DNA from: Neofusicoccum parvum
Taxonomy: Eukaryota > Ascomycota > Dothideomycetes > Botryosphaeriales > Botryosphaeriaceae
DNA: 64,000 nucleotides
Direction: 5' to 3'
Assembly (NCBI GenBank): GCA_020912385.1
Contig: CP087214.1
Coordinates: 1,612,001-1,676,000 of the forward strand
Shown piece after piece: positions 34,335-45,245 of the stretch. Under the pieces are notes generated by a model. It was not told the DNA's origin and searched no databases. It was given only the letters and a program-made list of their open reading frames with translations. Every line of letters starts with the position of its first letter. Position 1 is the first letter of the stretch. The translations under genes and the position numbers were made by a program.

Positions 34335-36206
34335 ATGTCCATCCACGAGAAATCCGCCCACATGGATGTCGAGCCGCAGAGCATCGACCACAAGGTCGGC
34401 GTCGTCAAGGACGTCGACCAGGCCGCGCAGTTCCTGGCGGAAGCCCAGGAGTACCCGCCATTGACCCCAGAGCAGGAGAAGAAGCTGGTCAGGAAGGTGG
34501 ACTGGATCATGATTCCAATGGTGAGTTCGTTCCGCGTCTCCTCTCCTTCTCCGGCACTGGCCGGGATGGTCGCCAGACGGAAAGACCCCTAGACACTGCA
34601 TCTGACTAACACTCCCTGTCAGCTCTTCCTCACTGCAACCTTTGGCGCGGTTGACAAGGTCTCACTGAGTACTGCCGCCATATACGGGCTGCGGACAGAC
34701 ACCCATCTCGTTGGGCAGCAGTACTCGTGGCTGGGGTCAATCTTGTCACTCGGAGTAGGCATCCAGAAAACCCATTCACAGAATAGATGAGTGTTGACAC
34801 GAACAGGCGTTGGCCGGCATGTTCCCCGCGTCTTACCTCATCCAGAAGCTTCCTTCTGCCAAGTTCCTTTGCGGGTGCAGTCTCGGGTGGTCTACCATGG
34901 CGCTTCTCATGGCTGCTTGCAAGAACTGGAGCAGTCTCATGGCTCTACGATTCTTTATGGGTGTGTAGAGACGGCACATGCATGGGTTGGGATTCGGCTA
35001 ACAAGACTTCCAGGTTGCTTTGAGGCTATCATTGTTCCTGGTATCTCTTTGATCATTGCAGCATTCTACAAGAAGGAGGAGCAGCCCCCAAGAAACGCAT
35101 TGGTTTTTGCCGCGGCGAGTTCGGTGATCAACGGGTTTCTCTCTTGGGCCATTGGCCACATTGACAGCGCCCTAGCAATCTGGCAGTATCTGTTTCTGAT
35201 AATCGGTAAGTGTGGCTGTGGGCTCGGTGCACATTTCAGCCATCACTGACTGCTTCTTAGGCTCCATCACCTTTGCCTGGTCATTGTTCGTTATTTTCGT
35301 ACTTCCTGCGACCCCAATGGAGGCCATATTCCTAAGCAAGGAAGAGAAATACCACCTCGTGAAACGCGTGGCCACGAACAAGACCGGTGTCGCCAACAAG
35401 GAATGGAAGTGGAGCCAAGTAAAAGAAGCATTCATTGACCCCAAGACATGTAATTGGGCCCAGATATTGGTTGCAGCAAGCATGAACTAACGGACGACAG
35501 GGATAATTTTCTTTTTCAACATCGCCATCAACATACCCAATGGAGGGCTCACCACGTTCAACAGCATCATCATTGCCAACCTGGGCTTCTCTTCGGTGGA
35601 TGCATCCTTGTTGAGTATGCCGACCGGGGTCATGAGCACAATTTCTGCATTTGTTTTCTCGTACGCCGGTGCAAAATGGGCAAACCGACGCTGCCTGGTC
35701 ACGGTAGCGGCCTGCATCGTGCCTATTATTGGAACAGCAGTCGTCTATGCGGTTCCCCGAGACAACATCGCCGGCCAAATGGTCGGCATCTACCTGGTAT
35801 GAACCCAAGCCTTGAGGAAGCGCGTGGCTCTAACGAATACCTGCAGCTGTACACGTACTTCGGGCCATACGTCGTCGGCATCGGGCTTGCGCAGGCCAAC
35901 ACGGCGGGAAACACCAAGAAGACGGTGGTGTTTGCAGTCCTGTACATTGGGTATGCGGTGGGGAACCTTATCGGGCCGCAGACTTTCCGAGCCAACCAGG
36001 CGCCGGAGTACACGGGAGGAGTGGTGGCCATGATCGTGTGCTACTGCGTCTGCATTGGCTTGATCTGCGCATACTGGGCGGTCTGCGCCTTCAACAACAA
36101 GCGGTCCGACGAGCAGGAGGTCCACGCGGAAACCAACGAGGAGGCAATCGAGCTCTTGCTTGACCAGACGGACTTTGAGCAGAAGGGATTCAGGTACACC
36201 ACGTAG
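34335..36206 (+). CDS. MFS transporter, anion:cation symporter (Dal5-like) family
   Basis: Seven exons (34335-34520, 34623-34754, 34807-34960, 35014-35205, 35261-35449, 35501-35796, 35847-36206) encode 502 residues, all phases consistent. The cytosolic N-terminus ends in LVRKVDWIMIPM, the characteristic entry to helix 1 in this family, and about 12 membrane segments follow. Other landmarks are LRFFMGCFEAIIVPGIS after helix 3, NIPNGGLTTFNSIII and NLIGPQTFRANQAPEYTGG near the end. Family members import allantoate, ureidosuccinate, dipeptides, nicotinate or related carboxylates by proton symport. Divergence from 5-oxoprolinase suggests 5-oxoproline or a similar amide as substrate; this is inference. 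Confidence 0.93.
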
Positions 36207-37043
36207 AGGGACGTGTGCAGGAAGCGGGAACGACAGGGGGCCATGGGCGAAATTTGGCCGGGAGTATTGGAGAGCAGCATGTAGACAAGCTCGGCCGCCG
36301 GGGCCAATATGAAGTGCAGGAGAGACTGCGCCTTGAACAAACGGAGCAACCTCCGCAGAGCCAAGCGCCTCGGACGCATCACCCGCGCCCTCACGCCGCA
36401 ACCCTCTGCCCACACGATGGCCGGACGGGGCGCTGAATGGCCGCCCGCGCACGCCCGCAGCGCAATGCGGGGAAGTGGAGCCTTGGCTGACTCGGACGAC
36501 ATGCAACCGCCGTCCGTAATCAGCGACGCGCCGATAGCGACCAGACAGTGACCTTCGCCACGCCCGACGCCCGTCGCCCGCCGCCCTTCGACCTGACCGA
36601 GCCCATCCGCCGCCCGTCGCGACTGCAGCCGGCGGTCCGAGCGCGGTTTCGCCCTCCAGCTTCGCGCCTACACCATCACCACCGCGCCCGCGCGCACGCC
36701 GCCGCAACCGCCTCTGCTCCTCCCGCGCCGCCCAAGACCGCCCAGCCGCGCGTTTCTCTGCCCCCCAGCACCGACAGGCCGCGATCCTCAGCCCAGCCTT
36801 CGACCCGCCGTCCTGCGCGTCATCCGCGCTTTAACTTTGCCTCGTTCCCACCCTCGGACCGTCCCGCTGTTTAGCACAAACTCTGCCCGCCCGCGAACGG
36901 GTCGACCTGCTTCAGCCTCGCCCACGCGCGCGAAGCACGGCAAAAAAAAAAAGGGACCCCCCACCTCCCCCCCATCCCCACCACTCAGACCGGCCGACTC
37001 GCCCAAACAAGCCTTCCCCCCCTTCCGCCTTTCGGCCGCGACG
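36207..37043. other. Promoter and leader of the Zn2Cys6 factor
   Basis: The 837-bp stretch holds the transporter 3' UTR and a long GC- and CT-rich leader with an A-run at about 36941-36951 before the regulator ATG. Overlapping frames on both strands come from GC-rich composition. No gene is supported. Confidence 0.5.
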
Positions 37044-38765
37044 ATGCCGCCGCGCACCGCCAAACGCGGCGCGCCCACTTCCCCAAACCCCGGGGCCACC
37101 TCCGCCGACTCGTCGTCCTCCCCTCCGCCCGCCGGCGAGGCCCGCCGCCGCACCGGCTGCTGGCCGTGCAAGCAGGCGCACAGCCGGTGCCAGGAGCAGC
37201 GGCCCGCGTGCTCGCGCTGCCGGCGCCTGGGCCTGGCCTGCGCGTACGGCCTGAAGCTGCTGTGGAAGGAGGACGCCGTGCAGCGCGGCATCTGCCTGGG
37301 CCGCGAGGGCGTGTGGTCGCGCGCCGGCGGCACCGCGCGGACGAGGGCGGGCGGTGGTGGCCAGGAGGGCGCCGGCGGGGCGGGCGGCGGCGCGCCGCCC
37401 CAGGTGTTTCTGGACGTCGGGGGGCGGGCGCCGATCTTCCTGAATACGACGTACGCGCATCTGAGGGGCGGAGGGGAGGAGGAAGAGGAGGATGGGGAGG
37501 GCTTGGATGAGGAGGAGGTGGTGGTGAGTAGGGAAGCTTGTGGGGGGTGCGATCGGGGCGTGGAGAGGGTGGAGGATGCGTTCGTTGCGGCGTCGATGCC
37601 GCGGAATCCGGGGATGGTGGGCGGGCAGATGTCGTATAAAGAGGCGTTTCTCCTGGACTATTTCACCTCGTTCATCTGTCCGAACTGCTCGCTGAGCCCT
37701 ACGCATAATCCATATCTCCGGTACATCACGCCCATGGCTCTGTCCTACGCGCCCCTGCAGCACGCCATCCTCTCTGTGGCCGCCAATCAACTTCGCCTCC
37801 TCAATGACAACAGATACGAGCGTGACGCTTGGGTGTACAAGGCCCGCGCCATGAATGGCCTGCAGGCAAGCATCAATGCCGGGGCTGTTGACTGGCCGTT
37901 TGTGGCAACCGTCTTGATGCTCTGCTTCTACGACATATCAGACGGATGCGACGAGTCTTGGATGACCCACCTCAGAGGAGGGCTCAGCGTCCTGGAGCAC
38001 GTACAAAAGGCCAATTTCTCGCACACGGAAGGACCGTCTCTAACAAAATTCTTCGTCATGTACTTCGTGGCGCACCAGATCATGGGGCTGACTGCGCATG
38101 AGACAGATTCTGGCCTCCCCAAGCAGAAGTGGCTCGACGATGACTGCATGGAGGAGATAGACGCGCTGATGGGCTGCTCGCGCGGTCTGCTAAGCCTGAT
38201 AGACCAGACCTCGGCAACGGCAGGACACTTCGCGACGATGAGCCGCCACCGCGCCCTCTCCGTCTCGGAGCTGGGCGAAATCCGCAGCACCTGGGAAGAC
38301 CTCTCGACCCGCATCCGCAGCACGCCGCAGGTGGCCTCGCACACGGCCATGAACAGCGCCAACCTCATCCGCGTGGCCGAGTCCAAGCGCACGACCGCGC
38401 TCCTCTACCTCCACTCGCGCCTCGCCCCCTTCTTCCCGCCCGACGCCATCTTCACGCCGACGCACAAGCCCGACCTGCTCGCCACCCTCGTCTCGCAGCT
38501 CTCGGTCCTGCCCACGACGCCGACGCTCCTCTGGCCGCTCTTCGTGCTCGGCCGCGCCAGCCCGGACAGCGAGGACCACCGCCGCCTCGTGCTCGACCGG
38601 CTGATCGAGATGCAGCGGCTGCGCAACCTCGGCAGCGTGCGCCTCGCCCGCCGCCTCGTCGAGGCCGAGTACCGCGCCTGGGACCTCAGCCTCGAAGGCG
38701 TCCAGCAGCCCCAACCCCAACACCACCCGCTCGGCGTCCGCGGGAAGTGGATCAGCCTGGCTTGA
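37044..38765 (+). CDS. Zn(II)2Cys6 transcription factor, Fungal_trans_2-like
   Basis: A single exon of 573 residues from the ATG at 37044 (MPPRTAKRG). The zinc cluster GCWPCKQAHSRC...CSRCRRLGLAC is at about residues 37-64 (CX2CX6CX6CX2CX6C). After a Gly/Glu-rich linker, the C-terminal 380 residues match the fungal-specific regulatory type often called DUF3468 or Fungal_trans_2 (DYFTSFICPNCS, NPYLRYITPMAL, ISDGCDESWMTHLRGGLSVL). The open frame extends upstream without an ATG, so the start is well defined. Its stop codon is only 11 bp from the stop of the convergent multicopper oxidase. It may regulate the transporter and 5-oxoprolinase or the oxidase; which is unknown. Confidence 0.92.
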   Translation: MPPRTAKRGAPTSPNPGATSADSSSSPPPAGEARRRTGCWPCKQAHSRCQEQRPACSRCRRLGLACAYGLKLLWKEDAVQRGICLGREGVWSRAGGTARTRAGGGGQEGAGGAGGGAPPQVFLDVGGRAPIFLNTTYAHLRGGGEEEEEDGEGLDEEEVVVSREACGGCDRGVERVEDAFVAASMPRNPGMVGGQMSYKEAFLLDYFTSFICPNCSLSPTHNPYLRYITPMALSYAPLQHAILSVAANQLRLLNDNRYERDAWVYKARAMNGLQASINAGAVDWPFVATVLMLCFYDISDGCDESWMTHLRGGLSVLEHVQKANFSHTEGPSLTKFFVMYFVAHQIMGLTAHETDSGLPKQKWLDDDCMEEIDALMGCSRGLLSLIDQTSATAGHFATMSRHRALSVSELGEIRSTWEDLSTRIRSTPQVASHTAMNSANLIRVAESKRTTALLYLHSRLAPFFPPDAIFTPTHKPDLLATLVSQLSVLPTTPTLLWPLFVLGRASPDSEDHRRLVLDRLIEMQRLRNLGSVRLARRLVEAEYRAWDLSLEGVQQPQPQHHPLGVRGKWISLA

Positions 38766-38776
38766 GCCTCCCTCCT

Positions 38777-40855
38777 TCAGTCGGCGTCTCGAAACGCCCC
38801 GCCGAAATCCCCAAACCACGTCGAGTCGGGCGGCGCGGCGCCCCTGGCCAGCCCGTCGGCCCGGCACAGCGCCAGCTGCGCGGCGGGGATCGACAGGTCG
38901 GCAAGCGCGTCTACGCGCGTGGCGAACTGCATCAGCATGCCGGCCTCGGCGTGCCAGCCGATGTGGCAGTGGAAGGCCCAGGCGCCGGGGTTGTCGGCGA
39001 CGAGGCGCAGCAGGATCCAGCCGAAGGCCTCGACGCTGGCCGTGTCGCGGCGGAGGGGGTTGGTCGTTGTCGTCGTCGTGGCGGGGGCGGCAGGCGGGTA
39101 GCCGTGGCCGGACGCCAGAACGGAGTACTTGTAGCCGTGCAGGTGCAGCGGGTGGTTGCCGTCGTCGAAGTTGGAGACGAGGATGTCGAGCACGCGGACG
39201 CCGCTCGTCTGGTACACGAGCTCGGTCGAGGCGTCGAAGGCGGCGGCGTTGACGGCGTGGGGGGCGGGGGCCAGGAACGACGCGTTGCGGGATGCGTACC
39301 CGGCCGCCATGCGGTGCAGGCTCGGCGACGAGAGCGGCGCCCGCCACGACGACCCGTTGAAGTAGCCCCGGCTCAGCCGCCAGCTGCCGATCTCGAAGTT
39401 GGCCCGCAGGTAGATGGTCGTGTCGGCGGGTGGCGGCGTGATGCTTTCGACCGGCGCCAGCTCGGTCGTGTTCATGTCGAGGCATTGCATGGAGACCACG
39501 TCGTCCCAGTCCGTGCTGGATGGCGTCGCGGGGGCGATGGGGGTGTCCGCGCTGGTGTACTGTATGATGGCTCGCACTTCGGGTTCGAGATTCTTGTTGT
39601 CCTCGGCGAAGCAGGCTGTGATCATCTTTGCCCGCAGCCAGAAGGTGTCCTTGTCGGTGACGTTCGTGTTGATCACAATGCTGTAGCGCTGTCCGGGGTT
39701 TATGTCGAGCCTGTGGTAGTAGGCGGGAATCACATCTGTTCCATCCACCTCGGTCACCGCGAACATGTGCTCGTCGATCTTGACCTGGAACTCGGCAAAG
39801 GCCCCGGTGTTGATGATCCGGAGACGGTGGTTCTTGTTTGGTTTGAGGCCGAATGTGGCCAGTTCTGTGTTTGTGCTTTCGCAGTCGCGGTTCTGTAGAG
39901 TGTCGCAATTCCTCTTGTTCATCCCGTTGATGAGACCTCCGTCCGGGACCGGTTCTGCGTTCTCGTTGTCCGGCGCCAGATACTGAGGTAGCAGTGCGCT
40001 CGTCAGATCGTGATAGTGATCCTGCACCATGATCACCTGGTCTGATGCGTACTCAAGCTGCTGGAGCTGTTTCTCCTTCTTTGAGTGAACGATCAAAGGC
40101 CCGAACAGGCCATCTGATCCCTGCATCGCCATATGTGCATGGTACCAGTACGTGCCGGACTGGTTGTCGACCGTGAATCTGTACGTCATATTGTAGCCCG
40201 GAGCGATAGGGCACTGGCTGATGCCAACCGTGCCGTCCATGAAAGTCGAGCCGTTCTGGTAGATGCCGTGCCAATGAAACGATGTCGCGTTGACGGCCCG
40301 GTTGTGCACTTCAACAACGATGGTGTCCCCTTCGTTGCACTCAATCATCGGGCCGGGAAACTCTCCGTCTATGGTGATCATGGGCCGTTTGACTCCGTCT
40401 GGCCGAAGCTCGACGTCTCGGATGTTCCAATGGTACTCCCGCGTTTGTGGCGCGGCATCGAAATCCCAGTCCGGGTCCAGGACATACTTTCCGCGGCTTC
40501 CCGGGGGAGAGCCTTCTGAACCTCCGGCTGCCGTGTCTACATGGTGGTGATGATCGGAATGCCGCGTCCAGATCAGCGCGCCAAACAGGGCGATAATGAG
40601 CACAAGACCGAGGACCGCGAACTCGAGGAACAGGGTGTGACGCCGGGTGGGGCTGCAGTGTCGTTTCGTACGGGCAGAGAAGCTGTCATCCAGTAGCCCA
40701 ACGTCCTCTCCATCATCAACTTCCTCGTCGACATCGGAAACCGCAGGCTGCGCTGGACTCGTGGTGCGTTTCTGCCCTTCAAGCTCGGCCTCGTCTTGCC
40801 TCAGGGCAAGGTAGCGACCGCCACTGGCTTGCGTTTCTTTGCTCTTGTTCTCCAT
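38777..40855 (-). CDS. Membrane-anchored multicopper oxidase (laccase-like)
   Basis: A single exon of 692 residues. Instead of a signal peptide there is a 75-residue polar N-terminus, then one membrane helix at about residues 76-97, a His-rich spacer and three cupredoxin domains, so a type II membrane protein is expected. Copper sites: HWHG (194-197), YWYHAHM (237-243), HPLHLHG (568-574) and HCHIGWH (629-635), giving all ligands for the type 1 and trinuclear centres. Such enzymes oxidise phenols or metal ions with O2. Fet3-type ferroxidases have the anchor at the other end, so this is not Fet3. No intron was needed, unusual for fungal laccases. Substrate unknown; pigment or phenol oxidation is possible. 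Confidence 0.93.
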   Translation of the reverse strand: MENKSKETQASGGRYLALRQDEAELEGQKRTTSPAQPAVSDVDEEVDDGEDVGLLDDSFSARTKRHCSPTRRHTLFLEFAVLGLVLIIALFGALIWTRHSDHHHHVDTAAGGSEGSPPGSRGKYVLDPDWDFDAAPQTREYHWNIRDVELRPDGVKRPMITIDGEFPGPMIECNEGDTIVVEVHNRAVNATSFHWHGIYQNGSTFMDGTVGISQCPIAPGYNMTYRFTVDNQSGTYWYHAHMAMQGSDGLFGPLIVHSKKEKQLQQLEYASDQVIMVQDHYHDLTSALLPQYLAPDNENAEPVPDGGLINGMNKRNCDTLQNRDCESTNTELATFGLKPNKNHRLRIINTGAFAEFQVKIDEHMFAVTEVDGTDVIPAYYHRLDINPGQRYSIVINTNVTDKDTFWLRAKMITACFAEDNKNLEPEVRAIIQYTSADTPIAPATPSSTDWDDVVSMQCLDMNTTELAPVESITPPPADTTIYLRANFEIGSWRLSRGYFNGSSWRAPLSSPSLHRMAAGYASRNASFLAPAPHAVNAAAFDASTELVYQTSGVRVLDILVSNFDDGNHPLHLHGYKYSVLASGHGYPPAAPATTTTTTNPLRRDTASVEAFGWILLRLVADNPGAWAFHCHIGWHAEAGMLMQFATRVDALADLSIPAAQLALCRADGLARGAAPPDSTWFGDFGGAFRDAD

Positions 40856-41585
40856 TCCAGCAGCCTTCTGTACTAATAGGGAGCAATAGAAGCCGGTCTA
40901 CTAAAGGAGTGGGAAGACACCAAGACAGACAGGACCGGTGTTAAGGCGAAGCTTGAGCGGCACACCGGTTGGGGACCGGTCGACTGTCGGACCCTGGGAC
41001 CCAGCGGGACGGTATTTCTGGGAGCCGCGCGGCCGATGCAGATGCAGCTGGACGGCAAAGCGGCATAGGGTTACAGTAGCACGGCCGAGCTGTCGTAATC
41101 AACCGAGAGCGCCAGGCGCATGAGGGTTGAGGTGCGCGCAACGTGGTGGAGGCGGCGGGTAAAGATGCAGGGCCAAGCAGTACCCTGGTGCCCCCCATGC
41201 TTGATGGTGGCCAGCGAGTCTCAAGCATGGCCCGGAAAGACGGCCAAACACCAGAGCTAAGCGGCCTTGAGTTCTACCCGCTGGCCGCCAGTGCCCGCCA
41301 AGTGCTTGGCCAATCACACGCGCCGGCTGCCACACATGCTCATGACCGGGCCCACCTGCCGCATCCATGCCTAGCGCCCATTGCCACGGGGCCTCCTAAC
41401 GTTCCCGTGGTGTCCGCTTATATTCCAAGCTAAAACATTGGTCGAATGAAACCATGAACCTTCGGCATACACTTGCATGCTCAGGCCTTGCCCCCGGCTG
41501 CCACTCCCGGCCGTACATAAGGCGCTCTGCGCCGCCTTGGAAACAGTAGCTCCCGCCCCCCACACTGCCGAAACACACCAGAACC
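40856..41585. other. Divergent promoter, oxidase and phosphatase
   Basis: These 730 bp between the two start codons hold only short unlikely frames. The region is mixed in composition with no obvious TATA box for the oxidase. Nothing further is recognised. Confidence 0.5.
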
Positions 41586-43085
41586 ATGAGGGAACTCCTC
41601 ATCACCGGGCTGCTGTCTCTTCTCGCCACCGCCGATGCTGCGGCATGGCCGGGGAAGCTGCAGAGGCGTGCCAGCGAAGTTGCTACGCTCTCTCCGACGA
41701 GCTTTGCGAAGGGGAAGGCTTTTGATCGCATCGCAATCATCTGGTTGGAGAACACGGATTACGACAAGGCAGTTGGGGACCGTGAGTATCGCGTTCGCAC
41801 TGCTCCGACGTGTCCGCTGACCCCTTGCAGCCAACCTGGCCTGGCTCGCTTCCAAGGGCGTTACCCTTGACAACTATCACGCGGTCACTCATCCCAGTCA
41901 ACCGAACTACCTCGCCGCGATTGGAGGGGACTACTTTGGAATGAAGTGAGTAGACGCGCAGAGGAAGAACCGGCGAGCCTCCGTTAATTGTGTCAAAGCC
42001 ACGATGACCTTTCCACGTTCGATGCAAATGTCTCTTCGGTGATTGATCTTCTCGAGAGTAAGGGGGTCAGCTGGGGTGAATACCAGGAGGACATGGTGAT
42101 TTTTCCAAGCTTCCCTCGCTTGCATTGTTTTACTGATGTCTACTTAGCCTTACACCGGTTACACTGGCTTCGGTAAGTGGCGCCCAACAGGATCCTGACT
42201 TGGCAGCTTACAGGCTTGTCAAAGCATATCCGAATCCCACAACCGGTGCAAACATGTATGTCCGGAAGCATAATCCAGCAGGTACGTCTTGTCATTCGTG
42301 GGAATAGGAAGTTTTTGTTTGCTAAATGTTTGCTCCAGTGAGCTACGGCAACGTTCTGAACTCGCCGGAGCGTCTGAGTGTCACCAAGAACCTGACGTTA
42401 TTCCAACAAGATTTGGAAGCCGGGACTCTTCCACAGTGGATGTTCATTACACCCAACATGAGTATGATGAGACTGCACACTTCTGCTCTCCATTTGCTGA
42501 CGCCTGGAAGCCTCTGACGGACATGATACCTCCGTGACTGTCGCGGGAGCCTGGAGTCGCACCTTCCTGGAGCCGCTTCTTGACAACCCGAAGTTCATGA
42601 ACAACACGCTCGTCCTGCTCACCTTTGATGAAAACGAAACCTACACCATCCAGAACAGGGTCCTCGCCATCCTTCTCGGAGATGCCGTTCCAGAAAGCCT
42701 CGTCGGGACCACAGACTCCACCTTCTACGACCACTACTCGGAGATCGCCACCGTCGAAGCCAACTGGGAACTCGACACGCTCGGCCGCTTCGACGTTGGC
42801 GCGAACGTGTTCTCCTTCGTTGCCGAGCAGACGGGCGACACTCTCCGGACGTGGGACGGCCCGCAGGCTCTCGACCAGCGCTACTTCAACTACTCCTACG
42901 CCGGCGTCTTTAACCACCGGAGCGGTGAAGTGAGGACTTACGTCAAGCCGAACGTCGACGCCGAGTATGCTGGGCGGAAAGTGCACCAGGCGATTGTGGA
43001 TACTTGGAAGGACTCGAGCCTCCCCAGCTACTACACGACGGATTTAGAGATCCCGGATGGGCTGAATCCACCAGAAGGGTACTGA
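41586..43085 (+). CDS. Secreted acid phosphatase (phosphoesterase family)
   Basis: Seven exons (41586-41781, 41831-41945, 41999-42095, 42148-42172, 42225-42281, 42339-42461, 42511-43085) give 395 residues. The N-terminus MRELLITGLLSLLATADAAA is a signal peptide, so the enzyme should be secreted. Domain signatures of the PhoA/phospholipase-C-like phosphoesterase family are present: IIWLENTDYDKA, HPSQPNYLAAIGGD, EYQEDMPYTGYTGF, NMTSDGHDTSVT and TFDENE. These provide the metal-binding acids, His and Asn. It releases phosphate from organic esters at acid pH, typically under phosphate limitation. Two very small exons (25 and 57 bp) are supported by exact family continuity and in-phase junctions. 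The promoter was not seen to carry a clear Pho4-type site. Confidence 0.92.
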
Positions 43086-43523
43086 AATTGTAAATAAAGA
43101 TCAGATAGTACCAGACTCCACTAATAGGGGACGAATAGAACCGGTTGGAGCTCCGCACATTCCCAAACCTCCGACGCGACGCGCGTAAGACCTCCACTGC
43201 CTCCGTCTGGTCTTTACATGGTTGAACGGATACTTGGAATTTTCTCATCACGTTTAGTCTTCAAGAACGATCGCGATACATAACATACGTAAAATAAGAG
43301 TAGAGCCACATCCTATTGCAGTTGATAACGGGAAGTGAAACCCCCTCGCCACCCTTCACCCTTCCAACATCAAATAAAGAGGTGTTATAATAAATCAACG
43401 ACCAATCAAACGATTATCGGAGGATAAGAACAGGGGAATTCCATTAAAACGACAGCAGGAAACTTCAAGGTGGAAAGACAATGACCGGATAGCCAGGTAG
43501 GATTTGACCTTTGGTTTTCAGTG
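43086..43523. other. Convergent intergenic region
   Basis: The 438-bp stretch lies between the stop codons of the phosphatase and the HET gene. It is AT-richer around 43250-43400 with AATAAA-like strings, fitting 3' UTRs. No gene is seen. Confidence 0.5.
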
Positions 43524-45245
43524 TCAAGCTTGAATATCTGGCGATTTTGGGTTACCCGTAGCCGATGTATTGGCCTGAGTGCTTTCTTGTTTTGGAAAGG
43601 CATCCTGGATTTCGATATCAACCATGTAATGAGCCTGCAGTACCCTTGGCCCTTGGGATGAGAGCGTCAGGCCAACATCGCGGATGCTTGTTTCCGCATG
43701 TACTCTTACCAGCTCACCACCTATCCAGACCACATCACCCGGATAGTGAAAACTGGGTGACCAGGTAAATTTTTCGAAATCGCTGCTTTCGAGGTCATCG
43801 CAGTTGCGAACGTTGAAAGTGATGCCTTTTTCTGACGAAGATGCAAAGGTAATGGCGAAAAATCTCTTCGTTTCAACACGTTGAAGCACCAGAATTAAAA
43901 CAATGATGTTGTCCTGGTATGGAAGCCTCAGGTAGTACTCCCAGGTATTCATTTCTCTGACGTGAATCTGGTTGACTTGATGAGACTCCCATGTATCACT
44001 ACAAGATGCAATTTTGTGGACCTCGTAGCCACCTCGGAACGAGATCCACGATCGAAGACGCAGGATAGGGCGCAGATTGATTGGGCGGCATTGGGCAGTC
44101 CTGAGGTCTTGACGAACATACACAGACTGGCCATTGCGAGTCCAGAATCCGCCGGGATTATACCAGAGCTCGTTTGCCAATACCCTTGCATATTTCTCAT
44201 GGCCAGTCTTACATTTGAAAGGATCTTGCCAGAGGAGCTCGTTTGCCATTATTCTTGCATATTGCTCGTAGCCATCGACTTGTCTTAGGCAAACCCGCAG
44301 GCGCTCGGAATTTTCAGCCCGTATGCAATTTAGAGTTAGGACACATCCGCCTTGTCGCTGTGAAATCGATGAATAAATATGCAGGCCCTTATTTGTTTTG
44401 GAAAACGGCTGGTGTAACGACGGTTCCTCGGAAGTTTCAACATCCCGTGAGTGGTTGAACCACGCCGGAGACTCGGCGAGTAGCCCGTGAAGAGAGTGCG
44501 GGGAGGCTTCCCCATTCATCCAGGCAAATAGAGACTCATCGTCGGAATCTTTCATGATCTCTTCCTGCAGCCTGATGAATGCTCTCTTCCCTTCGCCGTA
44601 TAGCATGGGCATGTTGACATCGAATAGACCCATTAGACAATAGGCAATATCTTCTGGTCTTGATGTTCCTCTCCTTGAAGCCCATGACATTCTCTTAGCC
44701 ACGCTGAGAGACTCCACGGGCACCATTCCGGCAAGGACTTCTTTATCGATCCGGGTGATTCTTGACAGAGTTGAACATAGAGATGACTTGTCACCCAATC
44801 TGGTCCAGCCGGTTGAAAAGAAGACAACCTCATCTGGAGCAAGCAGTTCTTGCAAGGTCCAACCTCTGTTGAACCAGTCGCTGCTGGCGAACTTGGCGTC
44901 CTCCTTGGGATTCACCTCATCAGGTACATCCACCAGGTAAGCGTAGCAGATTCCAGCATTCTTGTACCAGGCGTACATGGAATTGATGGCTTCTGACAGC
45001 TCCGCGCTGCTGTCCTTGTTGATGCAGCAGGTATCCACCCAGATATACTCGTAGCCATCATTTTTGGCCTGCTTGCAGGAGCCTGCTATCTTGCTGTAGC
45101 CCTCCTTGGTTTGTGCCAGCCCTTTCATCATATCTTCGAAGATGACCTCCTCCTTTCCCCACCTGTGAGAAAGTATGGCGTAGCGCGGGATGACCGAGGG
45201 ACTGAACTCTTCGAACTCGAGTTCGGATGCGTGGAGGAGCCGCAT
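43524..45245 (-). CDS. HET-domain protein (heterokaryon incompatibility type)
   Basis: A single exon of 573 residues from the ATG at 45245 (MRLLHASELEFEEF, the usual HET start). The HET domain covers about residues 15-170: YAILSHRWGKEEVIFEDM, GYEYIWVDTCCINKDSSAEL, INSMYAWYKNAGICYAYL and WFNRGWTLQELLAP. After it comes the common extension (RPEDIAYCLMGLFDVNMPML, GEGKRAFIRLQEEI). HET proteins can trigger programmed cell death on non-self fusion; the TIR-like fold is established for the family. No NACHT, WD40 or ankyrin part follows, and the C-terminal 280 residues match nothing I recognise. TATATAT at 45340-45346 lies about 95 bp upstream. Whether it acts in incompatibility is unknown. Confidence 0.92.
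   Translation of the reverse strand: MRLLHASELEFEEFSPSVIPRYAILSHRWGKEEVIFEDMMKGLAQTKEGYSKIAGSCKQAKNDGYEYIWVDTCCINKDSSAELSEAINSMYAWYKNAGICYAYLVDVPDEVNPKEDAKFASSDWFNRGWTLQELLAPDEVVFFSTGWTRLGDKSSLCSTLSRITRIDKEVLAGMVPVESLSVAKRMSWASRRGTSRPEDIAYCLMGLFDVNMPMLYGEGKRAFIRLQEEIMKDSDDESLFAWMNGEASPHSLHGLLAESPAWFNHSRDVETSEEPSLHQPFSKTNKGLHIYSSISQRQGGCVLTLNCIRAENSERLRVCLRQVDGYEQYARIMANELLWQDPFKCKTGHEKYARVLANELWYNPGGFWTRNGQSVYVRQDLRTAQCRPINLRPILRLRSWISFRGGYEVHKIASCSDTWESHQVNQIHVREMNTWEYYLRLPYQDNIIVLILVLQRVETKRFFAITFASSSEKGITFNVRNCDDLESSDFEKFTWSPSFHYPGDVVWIGGELVRVHAETSIRDVGLTLSSQGPRVLQAHYMVDIEIQDAFPKQESTQANTSATGNPKSPDIQA

Noticed and set aside
36912..37790. 292-codon minus-strand frame
   Set aside because: It is antisense to the zinc-cluster region of the regulator; composition is GC-driven.
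38190..39908. 572-codon minus-strand frame across the regulator and oxidase 3' ends
   Set aside because: It is a shadow of two well-supported genes in GC-rich DNA, has Arg-rich low-complexity sequence and no domain.
42173..42206. 34-nt intron in the acid phosphatase
   Set aside because: It is below the usual size; the 52-nt version ending at 42224 restores the family sequence TGF-AYPNP.
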